Shown here piece after piece: positions 9,872 to 19,956 of a stretch of 64,000 nt of DNA (position 1 is the stretch's first letter; each line of letters begins with the position of its first letter). Made by a program: the position numbers and the translations under genes. The stretch comes from Parafrigoribacterium_A sp035571875 (GTDB lineage Bacteria > Actinomycetota > Actinomycetes > Actinomycetales > Microbacteriaceae): positions 1 to 64,000 of the forward strand of contig DATNBR010000079.1 of NCBI GenBank assembly GCA_035571875.1, read 5' to 3'. Below the pieces are notes generated by a model. The model saw nothing but the letters and a program-made list of their open reading frames with translations. It had not been told where the DNA came from and searched no databases.

Positions 9872-10936
9872 ATGACGAACAATCACAAGCTGCCGCGTGC
9901 GGTCCTCCTCAGCGGCGCCATTCTCATCGCTTGCGCTCTCGCGGCCTGCTCGAGCCCGCCGAAAGCCGCGACCTCGTCTGAGGGATCTTCCGCCGCGGGC
10001 AACGCGAAGGCGAGCGCGAGCGAGCCGGCCGAACTGCCATTGGAGGCCTACCTGTCCAGCCTCACCGGTCTCTCCGGGAGTTACACCGACATCCAGGAGA
10101 AGAGGTACCAGCAGGACCTGAAGCGTGAACGGATAACCGCGCAGTGCATGAAAGAGAACGGGTTCTCGTACACGCCCGAGGCGACCAAGAGCACCAGCAA
10201 ATCCGGTCAGTACGGACCTTCCGACCACGATCTCGACTCGAAGAGCTGGGTGCAGAAATACGGCTACGGCGCGGTTTACCAGCCGGGCGGGACCACCGGT
10301 GCACTTGATCGAGAATCGGAAAAGGGGGCAGATTCCAAGAAGTCGTTGGCCGCCGCATCGCCGAACAGCCAGTACAGGGCTTCTCTCACCGCCGCCGGAC
10401 GGAACGCGTATGACAAGGCGCTCAACGGCGCGGACAGCGAGAATTCGACCCTGACGATCGCCAGGGACTGGCAGCAGCTCGGATGTTCGGGGCTCGCGTT
10501 GCACACGGTTCCCAACCAGAACGTGATCATGGGAAGCAGCGAGGGGAAGACCGTCGAAGCGGCAGTCGAGCAGTTCTACAACGGATACGCGACGTGGCCA
10601 GGCGTCGCCGGCGCACAGACGGCGTGGGCGTCGTGCATGTCGAGCAGCGGCTTCGCCGGCTACTCGAAGCAGAACCAACCTGCCTCGCAGATCGCCGCAG
10701 AGAACACCGCGCTGTGGACGGCCGCTGGCGCTGACGGGCAACCGTCGACGGCGGACCTCGACGCACTCGCAAAGAAGGAACGCACGCTGGCGCTGGCCGA
10801 CCTGAACTGCCGGGACAAGACCGACTACCGAGGCACCCTTCGACGCATCACCCTCAAACAGGAAAACCAGTTCATGGCCGACAACAAGGTCGCTCTCGAC
10901 GCGCTCAGAGCAACGCTCCAGTCCGGATCCAAATGA
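9872..10936 (+). CDS. Exporter-linked lipoprotein with two CMxxxGF motifs
   Basis: 354 aa from the ATG at 9872, chosen because it gives a clean lipoprotein signal peptide (hydrophobic core, then LAAC with C26); the frame runs open back to 9677 inside the kinase promoter region. The mature protein starts with a Ser/Ala-rich linker. It contains two similar motifs, AQCMKENGFSY and ASCMSSSGFAGY, and two further cysteines (QLGCSG and DLNCRD). It is the first gene of a four-gene operon (ATGA overlap with the adaptor). No described family is recognised. An extracytoplasmic accessory or sensing role for the exporter is inferred from position only. Confidence 0.8.
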   Translation: MTNNHKLPRAVLLSGAILIACALAACSSPPKAATSSEGSSAAGNAKASASEPAELPLEAYLSSLTGLSGSYTDIQEKRYQQDLKRERITAQCMKENGFSYTPEATKSTSKSGQYGPSDHDLDSKSWVQKYGYGAVYQPGGTTGALDRESEKGADSKKSLAAASPNSQYRASLTAAGRNAYDKALNGADSENSTLTIARDWQQLGCSGLALHTVPNQNVIMGSSEGKTVEAAVEQFYNGYATWPGVAGAQTAWASCMSSSGFAGYSKQNQPASQIAAENTALWTAAGADGQPSTADLDALAKKERTLALADLNCRDKTDYRGTLRRITLKQENQFMADNKVALDALRATLQSGSK

Positions 10937-12452
10937 GCGGGGCGCTCCTGCGTGAATGGCTGCGGCAGAGGGTGCCGCAACGCGGTTGGACGGTGATCTT
11001 CCGACGCGGACGGCTGATCTGGCTCGGCGCGGCGGGCGGCGCGCTGCTGCTCACCGTGGGTCTCCTGGTCGGGCACTACGCTCTACCCGCTGGCGCAGAC
11101 CGTAGCGCGCCACACGCCGGGCTCGTCACGGTACCGGTGCGCTACGCCACGTTGCAGAATGTGGTGACACTGCGGGGACAGGTGGGATTCGCCAATTCTC
11201 TGGATGTGACGATCGACACCTCCGCTCTGAACGGCACGCCGGTCGTCACGGGGCACGTTCCCGCAGTCGGCGCCCAGCTTGCCGCGCTGTCGATTGCCCT
11301 CGAAGTCTCGGGTCGGCCCGTGATCGTGCTGCCGGGTGCGATCACGGCCTATAGAACGCTGAAGTTCGGGATGTCGGGCACCGACGTCGTGCAGTTCAAA
11401 CAGGCCATGCGGGCGGTCGGCCTCGATGCCGGAGACCCCACAAACCCGGTGTTCGACGAGACCGCGGCCGACGCGATCCCGACTCTGTACGCGAAGGTAG
11501 GGTACGCCGCACCACCCAGAGCCGACGGCATTGATGAGGCCGTGACGCAGGCGCGCTCCACCGAACAATCGGCCGAAGATGCTCTTGCATCGGCCCAGAA
11601 CGACCTCGCAGTGTCCACTGCCGGGCCGACTGCGGTCGAGGTACAACAGGCGGATAACGCGGTCCGGAGCGCACAGCGCGCGCTCGACTCTGCCAAGGCC
11701 GCTACTCCGAGCGATGCGAATCAGATTGCAGACCTCCAGGACGCACTCACTCTCGCCACGACCGAGCGCCAGGCACTTGACGCGACCCCAGACACACGTG
11801 CCCAGCAACTCGCGGTGCGAGCGGCGAGCAGGTCTCTCTCTGAAGCGAGAGCGGCACTCACTGTCGCGAATCACAATGCGCTGCCCTCATTCCCGCAGAG
11901 TGAAGTGTTGTTCGTCGCGCAACTGCCCGCGCGAGTCGACAAGGTCGATGCTCACCAGGGCGAGCGCCTCGCGGGATCCGCCATGACGCTCTCGGGAACG
12001 ACGGTCGCCCTGACCGGGTCGATCAGCGTGGGAGACGCCAAGCTTCTCAAGACATCGGATGCTGCCACCTTCGACCTGCCCGGCGGTGGAAAGCACGCGG
12101 CGACCGTGACGAACATCACTCCCGGAGCGACGGCCGATGATCCCTCCACGATCACCCTGGCTCCGGCGGCGTTGACCGCGGAACAGATCAAGCAACTCTC
12201 CGGTCAGAACGTGAAGGTCGACGTTCCCGTGGGTGCCACGAAGGGCGCGGTGCTTTCGGTTCCGGAGGCTGCTCTGACCGCGGGCCCGGGGGGCGAGACG
12301 CGCGTGCAAGTGGTCGACGGTGATCCTCGAGACGGAGCGAAAGCCGGCACGCACCTCGTGGTTGTCGATACCGGTCTCGCAGCACAGGGCCAGGTCGAAG
12401 TGACCCCGAAGAGTGGCTCGCTGCACAAGAACGATCTGGTCGTGGTAGCCCG

Positions 12453-12456
<4 letters not shown>
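10933..12456 (+). CDS. Membrane-fusion adaptor with peptidoglycan-binding domain
   Basis: 507 aa. One membrane segment (about residues 30-50) precedes an extracytoplasmic region. A peptidoglycan_binding_1-like stretch (about 140-195, LKFGMSGTDVVQFKQAMRAV) is followed by a long Ala/Gln-rich coiled coil (about 205-320) and a C-terminal HlyD/MacA-like beta barrel (about 325-507). Actinobacterial MacB-type exporters often have such an adaptor, which would anchor the pump to the wall. Overlaps both neighbours by 4 bases (ATGA). Confidence 0.85.
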
Positions 12457-13129
<673 letters not shown>

Positions 13130-13133
<4 letters not shown>

Positions 13134-14362
13134 GAAGCAAGGCCCGGTCGCTCGATCGCTTCGCGCTCATCGATGTGATGGCGGAAGCAACGGCGGAGCT
13201 CAGCGCGCGACCGATGCGGCTGATCGCGACGGCGCTCGGAACGGTCCTGGGCGTCGGTGCGCTGGTGGCGACGATCGGATTCGCGCAGACCTCGGATGCT
13301 CAGATCGCACAGCAGTTCGCCGCAGTCGCGGGACGCCAAGCCGTGGTCAGCCCCGCGACAGAACCCGGGCCGGATGGTCGCGACGTTCCCGTCACCCGTC
13401 TGGACTGGAATGCCGCATCACAGATCTCACGAATAAGCGGAGTCCAGGATGCCGCACTCCTGTCCAAGCTGTCGCTCGGCAGCGCGGTCGTTTCCGCTGT
13501 GACCGTCGACGACCCATCCGCGCCGATCCTTGAACAGCCGAGGCTGTACGCGGGATCCCCGCAAGTCGTTCGGACGGCGGGGGCCACCATGGTCTCCGGG
13601 CGCATGTTCGACACCGGTCACGATCGTCGCGGCGCGCGCGTCGCCGTGGTCAGTGCCCGCGCGGCCACACGGCTGGGCGTCGGCGACGTCGGGTCACAGC
13701 CCTCGGTATTCCTCGGCGGAATGGCATACGCCGTGATCGGAATCTACGACGACGCGAAATACGATGGCGACCTGCAGGATGCGATCATCATTCCCTCGAA
13801 CACCGCGCGCGACGACTTCAACCTGGCCTCGCCGGACGAAGTGCTGGTGCGGCTGGCAGTCAACTCCGGACCGATTCTCACCACACAGGGGCCGATCGCG
13901 CTGTCCCCCGGCGACCCCGAGCAGATCACCGTCGCCGCTCCGAGCGGCGTGTCCACCCTTCAAAAGAACGTCCAGGGTGATGTGAGCCTGGTGTTCATCA
14001 TCCTCTCCGTGGTGGTTCTGCTCGCCGGTGGCTTCGGCATCGCCAACGTGACGATGCTCTCCGTCATGGAGCGGACGGCCGAGATCGGACTGAGGCGTGC
14101 AGTCGGCGCGACAGCACGCCAGATCGCGGCACAGTTCATGGCCGAATCGATGATCGTCGGGGTGCTCGGGGGGTTGATCGGGTCTGCTGCGGGGGTGGTC
14201 TTCATCGAGGTCTTCGCCGTGAGTCATGCATGGACGGCAGTCATCAGCACCGGTGTCGCCCTGGGCGGGGTCGTCGTGGGAGCACTGGTCGGGTTGCTTG
14301 CGGGAACGCTCCCCGCGCGCAGGGCGGCCCGCATCGAACCCGTCGATGCGCTGCGCGGGTGA
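13130..14362 (+). CDS. MacB-type ABC permease (FtsX domain)
   Basis: 410 aa, GTG start. One N-terminal membrane helix (about residues 24-45) is followed by a large extracytoplasmic MacB core domain and three C-terminal helices with the FtsX segment (MLSVMERTAEIGLRRAVGAT at the second helix end). With the adaptor and ATPase it forms a mechanotransmission-type exporter that moves peptides, antibiotics or lipoproteins across or out of the envelope. The substrate is unknown. Confidence 0.93.
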
Positions 14363-14377
14363 CCGACCGAGCGCGCG

Positions 14378-14920
14378 CTAACTCCAGACGCTGGGGGCCT
14401 CGGCGCGCGTCGACGGCAGTGCGACATCCTGAGCCCAGCGGTCGATCCACTCGGGCAGCTCGAGTTCGCGCACCGCGATGCCGAGCACCTCGGAGAGCTC
14501 GCTGAGTCCGACGACACCGCCGGTCTTCTTCAGGAACCTGCCGCGCAGGAAGGCCTGCACGTAGATCTCGCCGTCCACCACGAAGCGCTGCTCGATGTAG
14601 ACGGCCTTCGCGTCGTAACCGACTATGCGGGTTTCGAGCACGTACCGCTGCCACAGCTGCAGCGACTTGCGAAAGGTGATGGTCTCGCTCGCGATGACCG
14701 GGTAGATGCCAGCGGCGCGCATCCGCCCCCAGGCTCCCGTGCGCACGAGAAGCTCGATGCGGCCGAGATCCATGAGCGAGAGATACACGCCGTTGTTGAC
14801 ATGCTTCTGAGTGTCGAGGTCGTTCGGCAGAACGCGCATGCGCTTGTAGCCGACCTCGTGCATGTCGAGCGGTGGCTTGCGGCCCGCGAGCAGAACGGTC
14901 AGCAGGGTGCGCAGCAGCAT
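14378..14920 (-). CDS. Them6-like acyl-CoA thioesterase (hotdog fold)
   Basis: 180 aa from the ATG at 14920; an upstream ATG at 15055 gives a basic, family-atypical extension. The N-terminus (MLLRTLLTVLLAGRKPPLD) resembles the membrane-associated start of THEM6-like proteins. The hotdog domain has LPNDLDTQKHVNNGVYLSLM, in which the D-x-x-x-H-V-N-N part is the 4HBT active-site pattern. Probably hydrolyses acyl-CoA at the membrane. Convergent with the exporter operon. Confidence 0.8.
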   Translation of the reverse strand: MLLRTLLTVLLAGRKPPLDMHEVGYKRMRVLPNDLDTQKHVNNGVYLSLMDLGRIELLVRTGAWGRMRAAGIYPVIASETITFRKSLQLWQRYVLETRIVGYDAKAVYIEQRFVVDGEIYVQAFLRGRFLKKTGGVVGLSELSEVLGIAVRELELPEWIDRWAQDVALPSTRAEAPSVWS

Positions 14921-15064
14921 GTTCACCGGCACAGAGTATGCGTCGCGTGCGTGCCGCGCCACGTCGACTGTAGGGACTGCACAATCTGTCGGGTGAAAAC
15001 GTCGAGTGACGCTGTGCGACAACCGACGCTCGCGCGATCCACGGCTACGGCGCATGCTTGAGGG

Positions 15065-15871
15065 ATGTCCCCTTCAGCAGAGATCACCCTCACCGCTCAG
15101 AAAGCCGAACTACTCCGATCGCTCCACATCCCGGGCGACCCGCTCATCGTGACGAACGTGTGGGATGCCGTGACGGCTCGCACGGTCGCCGCAGCTCCCG
15201 GCGTCAAGGCACTCGCGACCGCGAGCCACGCGGTGTCGTTCGCACACGGTGTTGCCGACGGCGAGGGACTGAGTCTCGACCAGGCGCTGGCCGCAGCGTC
15301 CCTCATCACCCAGGCGGTCGACATTCCGGTCTCCGTGGACTTCGAGAAGGGCTACGCCAAGGATGTCACCGCGCTCGAGCACAGCATCGCCAGGCTCATC
15401 GCCGCCGGTGCCGCCGGGCTCAACATCGAAGACAGCGTCGGGCCGGCGAAAGCGCCGCTGTTCCCGTTGGAGGTGGCGACCGAGCGCGTCGCCACGGTGC
15501 GCCGCACGGCGACGACTCTCGGCGTTCCGCTGGTGATCAACGCCCGCGTCGATGTGCTCGCCGGCGGGGGCGAGTGGGACGACATGGTGAGGCGCGCCAA
15601 CTCCTACCTCGGTGCGGGGGCGGATGTCGTCTTCGTCCTCGGACTCGGCACCGAGGAGAAGGTGAAGCGAGCCCTGGACGAGATCGACGGCAAGGTGTCT
15701 GTGATCTCGAATCCGACATCCGTGCCTCTGAAGCGCCTCGCCGAACTCGGCGTCTCGCGCGTGAGCTTCGGCCCCGGAACGCTGGGCCTCACACTGTCGC
15801 ACCTGCAACGCGCTGCGGCGCAGCTCACGGCTCTCGGCGAGTACCCGGAGGAGCTGGGATTCGCCTACTGA
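15065..15871 (+). CDS. Isocitrate lyase / PEP mutase family protein
   Basis: 268 aa. A single TIM barrel with SVDFEKGYAKD (metal-binding strand) and GLNIEDSVG. These are the positions seen in PEP mutase, methylisocitrate lyase and oxaloacetate hydrolase. The KKCGH lyase motif of true isocitrate and methylisocitrate lyases is not visible, so the reaction is uncertain. The likely activity is C-C or C-P bond chemistry on a 2-oxoacid, with Mg2+. Stands alone and is followed by a short hairpin. Confidence 0.85.
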   Translation: MSPSAEITLTAQKAELLRSLHIPGDPLIVTNVWDAVTARTVAAAPGVKALATASHAVSFAHGVADGEGLSLDQALAAASLITQAVDIPVSVDFEKGYAKDVTALEHSIARLIAAGAAGLNIEDSVGPAKAPLFPLEVATERVATVRRTATTLGVPLVINARVDVLAGGGEWDDMVRRANSYLGAGADVVFVLGLGTEEKVKRALDEIDGKVSVISNPTSVPLKRLAELGVSRVSFGPGTLGLTLSHLQRAAAQLTALGEYPEELGFAY

Positions 15872-15884
15872 TCCCCGCTCGCTG

Positions 15885-15900
15885 ACCCCCCTTCGGGGGT
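15885..15900 (+). terminator. Short GC hairpin (possible terminator)
   Basis: ACCCCC-CTTC-GGGGGT stem-loop 14 bases after the 15871 stop. No T-run follows, and it abuts the MarR gene's start region, so it could also act in that promoter. Confidence 0.4.
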
Positions 15901-15911
15901 ATGCTGTGCGC

Positions 15912-16364
15912 ATGGCAGCACCGCACGCAGGCGCCGTCGTCGGGTCACGGCAGACCACAGCGAGACCGCTCGGATTCTGGCTCAAGCTCGTCGACCGCCT
16001 GGTTGATGAGCAGTTCGAGCGGGCACTCGCAGACTTCGGCGTGACTCGGCACCAGTGGGAACTGCTGAACATCCTCTCCCCCGGGCCGAGCACGCTCACA
16101 AGGCTCAATCGGGATTTCGAACCCTTTCTCGCGTCGGGCACCAGCGCGGCGGACCACCTCGCCGACCTCATCGACCGCGGCTGGGTGGACGTCGCCTTCG
16201 AGTACTACGAACTGACCGGAGAGGGCGCGAGTCGGCACGCGGAATTGCACCGTGTCGTGGCGAAGAACCGCAGCGCCGCCCTCGTGGATGTCAGCGACGA
16301 GGACTACGCCACGACGTTGCGCTCCCTCGAGCGAGTGGCCAGAACGCTCGGCTGGCAGAGCTGA
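15912..16364 (+). CDS. MarR-family transcriptional regulator
   Basis: 150 aa from the ATG at 15912 (GTG 15906 is an alternative). A winged helix-turn-helix (about 45-110; VTRHQWELLNIL, then STLTRLNRDFEPFL and HLADLIDRGWVDV) is flanked by dimerisation helices (residues 15-35 and 120-150), the MarR layout. No divergent target gene is present; it may regulate itself or distant genes. Confidence 0.82.
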   Translation: MAAPHAGAVVGSRQTTARPLGFWLKLVDRLVDEQFERALADFGVTRHQWELLNILSPGPSTLTRLNRDFEPFLASGTSAADHLADLIDRGWVDVAFEYYELTGEGASRHAELHRVVAKNRSAALVDVSDEDYATTLRSLERVARTLGWQS

Positions 16365-16473
16365 ACGCCCCCAGGCACGCCACTTCCACCCGGGTTAGGC
16401 TGGTAGGGCGGCCGTCCGCCGCACCGGTGTCGGCACGACGGCGCACCTTCCCTTCTTCGAACAACGGACAGGC

Positions 16474-16998
16474 ATGAGCAGCAGCACCGAAAGCGTCGTC
16501 CTCGTCGACACCGATGGCAACGAGATCGGCACGGCCGACAAGGCGCTCGTTCACACCACGCAGACCGCGCTGCATCTGGCCTTCTCGTGTCACGTCTATA
16601 ACGCGGCGGGCGAGGTGCTCGTCACCCGCCGAGCGCTCAGCAAGCTCACCTGGCCCGGCGTGTGGACAAATTCGTTCTGCGGACATCCGGCACCCGGTGA
16701 GCCGATGGCGGACGCCCTCGCCCGCCGCGGAAGCTACGAGCTGGGCCTCGAGCTCGGTCCGCTTGAGCCGATGCTGCCCGACTTCCGCTACCGCGCGGTC
16801 GACGCCTCGGGCATCGTCGAGAACGAGGTGTGCCCCGTCTTCAGCACGGTGACGACGGATGCCGTGGCCGCGAACCCCAACGAGGTGGCCGAATGGCGCT
16901 GGGTCGCGCCTCAGTCGCTGCGCACGGCCGTCGCGGCTGCACCGTTCGCGTTCAGCCCGTGGCTCGTGCTGCAGCTGGCCTCGGGCGCCTTCAGCTAA
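16474..16998 (+). CDS. idi: Isopentenyl-diphosphate delta-isomerase, type I
   Basis: 174 aa. A Nudix-fold enzyme interconverting IPP and DMAPP. Active-site C69 lies in NSFCGHP with metal ligand H71. E116 and E118 lie in VENEVCPVF, and further metal-ligand histidines are at H34 and H40. WPGVWTNSFCGHP is the family signature. It supplies prenyl precursors for carotenoids and menaquinone. No carotenoid genes are nearby in this window. Confidence 0.96.
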   Translation: MSSSTESVVLVDTDGNEIGTADKALVHTTQTALHLAFSCHVYNAAGEVLVTRRALSKLTWPGVWTNSFCGHPAPGEPMADALARRGSYELGLELGPLEPMLPDFRYRAVDASGIVENEVCPVFSTVTTDAVAANPNEVAEWRWVAPQSLRTAVAAAPFAFSPWLVLQLASGAFS

Positions 16999-17001
16999 CG
17001 C

Positions 17002-17197
17002 TGGTCGAGTAGCGCGCTGGAGCTTTGAGGAGCGCGGAGCGATCCTGCGACGCCAGCGCCGACTGAGCCTGCGAAGTCGGTCCTTCGCCCGCGGCCATAT
17101 CGAAACCAGGGACGTGCCAGGGTTTCGATACGCTCGTTCCTCGCTACTCAACCCGCCTATGTGGGTTGAGTAGGCCGTCCGCGGCCGTATCGAAACC
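17002..17197. repeat. Tandem REP-like palindromic units
   Basis: Two units. The complete one (17121-17197) starts with GGTTTCGATACG and ends with the inverted CGTATCGAAACC, enclosing an inner hairpin ACTCAACCC-N8-GGGTTGAGT (17147-17172). The other (about 17002-17108) runs from TGGTCGAGTAGCG to CATATCGAAACCAG. A second complete copy lies at 47401-47480. Placed between the idi and dcd stops, it may also act as a terminator. Confidence 0.8.
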
Positions 17198-17208
17198 GCG
17201 GCAGCCGG

Positions 17209-17808
17209 TCAGTCGAGCTGGCTCTCGTCGCGCGCGAGAATCGTGCGATAGAAGTTCTGGAACGACCGCGATGCCGTCGGTCCGCGCTGGTTCTGGTAGC
17301 GCGACTTGTACTCCGCCGAGCCGTAGGGCTTCTCCGCCGGCGAGGTCAGCCGGAAGAAGCAGAGCTGGCCGATCTTCATGCCGGGCCACAGCTTGATCGG
17401 CAGGGTCGCGACGTTGCTGAGTTCCAGCGTGACGTGGCCCGAGAAACCCGGGTCGACGAATCCCGCGGTGGAATGGGTGAGGAGGCCCAGGCGACCCAGG
17501 GAACTCTTGCCCTCGAGACGGGCGGCCACGTCATCCGGAAGCGTCACGGCCTCGTAGGTGGAGCCGAGCACGAACTCTCCGGGGTGCAGGATGAACGACT
17601 GCTCGGGGTCGGTCTCGACGAGCCGGGTGAGTTCAGGCTGGTCTTCGGCCGGATCGATGTAGGGGTACTTGTGATTGTCGAACAGGCGGAAGAAGCGGTC
17701 GAGCCGCACGTCGATGCTGGACGGCTGGATCATCGTGGGCTCATACGGGTCGAGCCCGATGCGCCCTGAGTCGAGTTCCGCCTTGATATCCCGGTCCGAT
17801 AGCAGCAT
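17209..17808 (-). CDS. dcd: dCTP deaminase (possibly bifunctional dCTP deaminase/dUTPase)
   Basis: 199 aa. Contains SSIDVRLDRFFRLF, GKSSLGRLGL and HSTAGFVDPGFSGHVTLELS, which is near the mycobacterial Dcd sequence, an enzyme that both deaminates dCTP and hydrolyses dUTP. The catalytic Glu is in HVTLELS. It forms dUTP or dUMP for thymidylate synthesis. Full family length; convergent with idi. Confidence 0.96.
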   Translation of the reverse strand: MLLSDRDIKAELDSGRIGLDPYEPTMIQPSSIDVRLDRFFRLFDNHKYPYIDPAEDQPELTRLVETDPEQSFILHPGEFVLGSTYEAVTLPDDVAARLEGKSSLGRLGLLTHSTAGFVDPGFSGHVTLELSNVATLPIKLWPGMKIGQLCFFRLTSPAEKPYGSAEYKSRYQNQRGPTASRSFQNFYRTILARDESQLD

Positions 17809-17877
17809 GACAAGAGACTAGCCGAGCGCGCTTGCTAGTATTGGCGTCGGTCGCTGGCTCAGTCGAAGCAGCGATAC

Positions 17878-17948
17878 GCGAGTGTAGTTCAATGGTAGAA
17901 CTCCAGCTTCCCAAGCTGGTAGCGCGGGTTCGATTCCCGTCACTCGCT
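17878..17948 (+). tRNA. tRNA-Gly (anticodon CCC)
   Basis: Acceptor stem GCGAGTG/CACTCGC (17878-17884 with 17941-17947), D-arm TAGTTCAATGGTAGAA, anticodon stem CCAGC/GCTGG with loop TTCCCAA (anticodon CCC), and T-arm GCGGGTTCGATTCCCGT. CCA is not encoded. The 3' end overlaps the last codons of the antisense phosphoribosyltransferase gene. Confidence 0.96.
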
Positions 17949-18599
17949 CTCTTGCGAGGCCGTGCCCGGCCCGTTCGCATCGCGCAGGCAGGCGACGACC
18001 TCGGCATCCGTGGTCTGCTCGAAGTTGTCGTACCACTGGCCGACGGCGAAGAACGGTTCGGGAGTCTCCAGGGCGATGAGCCGGTCGGCCTCGTCCGCCA
18101 AGCGCTCCTTCCAGTCGGGTGGTGCGACGGGGACCGCGACCACCACCTCGGCGGCACCGAGTTGCCTGGCGGCGCGGCAGGCCGCGATCGCCGTGGAGCC
18201 GGTGGCGATGCCGTCGTCCACGATGATGGCGCGCTTGCCCGTCAAGTCGAGGCGACCGGCACCCGACCTGAAGTGGTCCGTGCGCCTGGCGAGTTCGGCT
18301 CGCTCGCGCGTCTCCACCTCGGCCAGCTCCGCTTCGCCGACGCCCATCATCCGCACCGCTGCCGGGTCGATGATGCGCACGCCGTCCTCGCCAATCGCGC
18401 CCACCGCATACTCCGGATGCCGAGCACTGCCGAGCTTGCGCACCACGATCACGTCGAGCGGCGCCTCGAGTGCGCGCGCGACCTCACGCCCCACCGGCAC
18501 ACCGCCGCGGGGAAGGCCGAGCACGACGGTGTCGCGCCCGCGCAACTCCAGCAGGATCTGCGCGAGGCGCCGTCCGGCATCCGCTCGGTCTGCGAACAC
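17940..18599 (-). CDS. Phosphoribosyltransferase domain protein
   Basis: 219 aa from a GTG at 18599. This start is preferred because GGAGGAGGAGG lies about 8 bases upstream and the family normally begins FADRADAGRRLA; a far upstream ATG at 18740 is not credible. The PRPP loop is IIVDDGIATGSTAIA. LGLPRGGVPVGREVA is the second conserved block. Proteins of this kind are annotated as phosphoribosyltransferases of unknown substrate, not as purine-salvage enzymes. The stop codon (17940-17942) lies inside the oppositely oriented tRNA-Gly. Confidence 0.88.
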   Translation of the reverse strand: MFADRADAGRRLAQILLELRGRDTVVLGLPRGGVPVGREVARALEAPLDVIVVRKLGSARHPEYAVGAIGEDGVRIIDPAAVRMMGVGEAELAEVETRERAELARRTDHFRSGAGRLDLTGKRAIIVDDGIATGSTAIAACRAARQLGAAEVVVAVPVAPPDWKERLADEADRLIALETPEPFFAVGQWYDNFEQTTDAEVVACLRDANGPGTASQESE

Positions 18600-18767
18600 G
18601 CTTTTTCGCCTCCTCCTCCAGTATCCGCCTGCGCCGCGACTGAGCAGCGATCCTCTGAGAGGGCTCCGCAAGCGCTGGGCGTTCGCGGTAGGTCTGTCGT
18701 GCCAGACGCGGGTCGGCGTAGCGTGAAAAGGACGCATCATCCGTCGTTCACGCGAAAGGAAGAAGCC

Positions 18768-19154
18768 ATGCCAGCATCCAAGGAAATGCCGTCAACCCTC
18801 GAGCGGTCACCGAAGCACGCGCAGGCGATCTGGTCTAAAGCGCACGATTCCGCCGTCGACGAGTACGGCGAGGGCGAGCGGGCGCATCGCACGGCGTACG
18901 CGGCGCTGAAGCACGAGTACGAGAAGGTCGGCGACCACTGGGAGAAGAAGGAACACGCCGGGCCGTCTGATGAGGGCGGACGAGGTTCCTCCGGCGAAAC
19001 CGAGGGTGGCGTCGATGCGAACGCGTCGAAGGAGCACCTGCTCGATCTTGCGAAGAGGCTCGACATTCACGGTCGTTCTTCGATGGACAAGGACGAACTG
19101 GTCGACGCACTCCAGAAGGCGAACGCGAAGGAGACCCGCAAGGCGCGCGAGTGA
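18768..19154 (+). CDS. ChaB-like protein with Rho N-terminal-type domain
   Basis: 128 aa from the ATG at 18768, with AAAGGA just upstream; the long open frame before it is antisense to the phosphoribosyltransferase. Residues 8-60 (MPSTLERSPKHAQAIWSKAH, YAALKHEYEKVGDHW) are a ChaB domain. Residues 88-122 (KEHLLDLAKRLDIHGRSSM) are the SAP/Rho_N-type helical module. Highly charged and soluble. ChaB was named after a cation-transport locus, but the function of these small proteins is unclear; stress or nucleic-acid binding is inferred. Confidence 0.85.
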   Translation: MPASKEMPSTLERSPKHAQAIWSKAHDSAVDEYGEGERAHRTAYAALKHEYEKVGDHWEKKEHAGPSDEGGRGSSGETEGGVDANASKEHLLDLAKRLDIHGRSSMDKDELVDALQKANAKETRKARE

Positions 19155-19194
19155 GGCGCGCGTCGCAGGGCGCGCCGTGGTTAGCATCGACTGC

Positions 19195-19857
19195 ATGACA
19201 GACGACGATTCCCTGCGGGCGCGACTGCGAGGCCTTGCCGTGTTCGAGTCGGATCGAGGCAACTTCGATCCGACCCTCGCCCCGGAGGCTCCCCACCCGC
19301 TGTTCGTCGACTGGCTCGACGAGGCGATCGCTGCAGGAATCCCTGCGCCGCACGCGATGACGCTGTCCACGAGCGGCGCGGACGGCAAAACCAGCGCACG
19401 AGTGCTCATTCTCAAAGACGTGGATGTCGAAGGCTGGCAGTTCGCGACCGACGCCGGTAGCCCGAAGGCGCAGGCGATTGCGCAGAACCCGAGGGTTGCG
19501 TTGAGCTTCTTCTGGCCGGCGATCGGCAGGCAGGTGCGCATCACGGGTTCGGCGAGCGCTGTGTCGGAGGCCGCAGCAGCAGCCGATTTCCTCGCCAGGC
19601 CAGAGGGGTCACGCGCCGCCACACTCGTCGGGCATCAGAGCGAGACGCTGGCGAGCTGCGAGGAGTACGCGCAGACATTCGAGCGAGCCCTGGCCCGGGT
19701 TCGAAGCGACCCGGAACTGGTCTCGCCGAGCTGGACGGTGTACTTGGTGCGCGCGGATGAGGTGGAGTTCTGGCAGGCGAGCGACGACCGCGGCCACACC
19801 CGGCTGCACTACCGTCGCGAGGCCGAGCGCTGGAGCAGGCAGCTGCTCTGGCCGTAA
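19195..19857 (+). CDS. PdxH-like pyridoxamine 5'-phosphate oxidase
   Basis: 220 aa from the ATG at 19195. An FMN-binding split barrel (MTLSTSGADGKTSARVLILK, SFFWPAIGRQVRITGSAS) is followed by the PdxH C-terminal dimerisation segment (VEFWQASDDRGHTRLHYRRE). PdxH oxidises PNP or PMP to PLP. The RLHDR substrate-binding motif of classical PdxH reads RLHYR here, so specificity is not certain. Monocistronic. Confidence 0.85.
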   Translation: MTDDDSLRARLRGLAVFESDRGNFDPTLAPEAPHPLFVDWLDEAIAAGIPAPHAMTLSTSGADGKTSARVLILKDVDVEGWQFATDAGSPKAQAIAQNPRVALSFFWPAIGRQVRITGSASAVSEAAAAADFLARPEGSRAATLVGHQSETLASCEEYAQTFERALARVRSDPELVSPSWTVYLVRADEVEFWQASDDRGHTRLHYRREAERWSRQLLWP

Positions 19858-19956
19858 CACGAGCGGTCAGCGGACAGCCCACTTCCTGTCGACAACGTCT
19901 CCGTTACTTTCCGCCGTAGTTCGGCGCGGAGTTCAGTCCACCTGCCACGATGAAGC

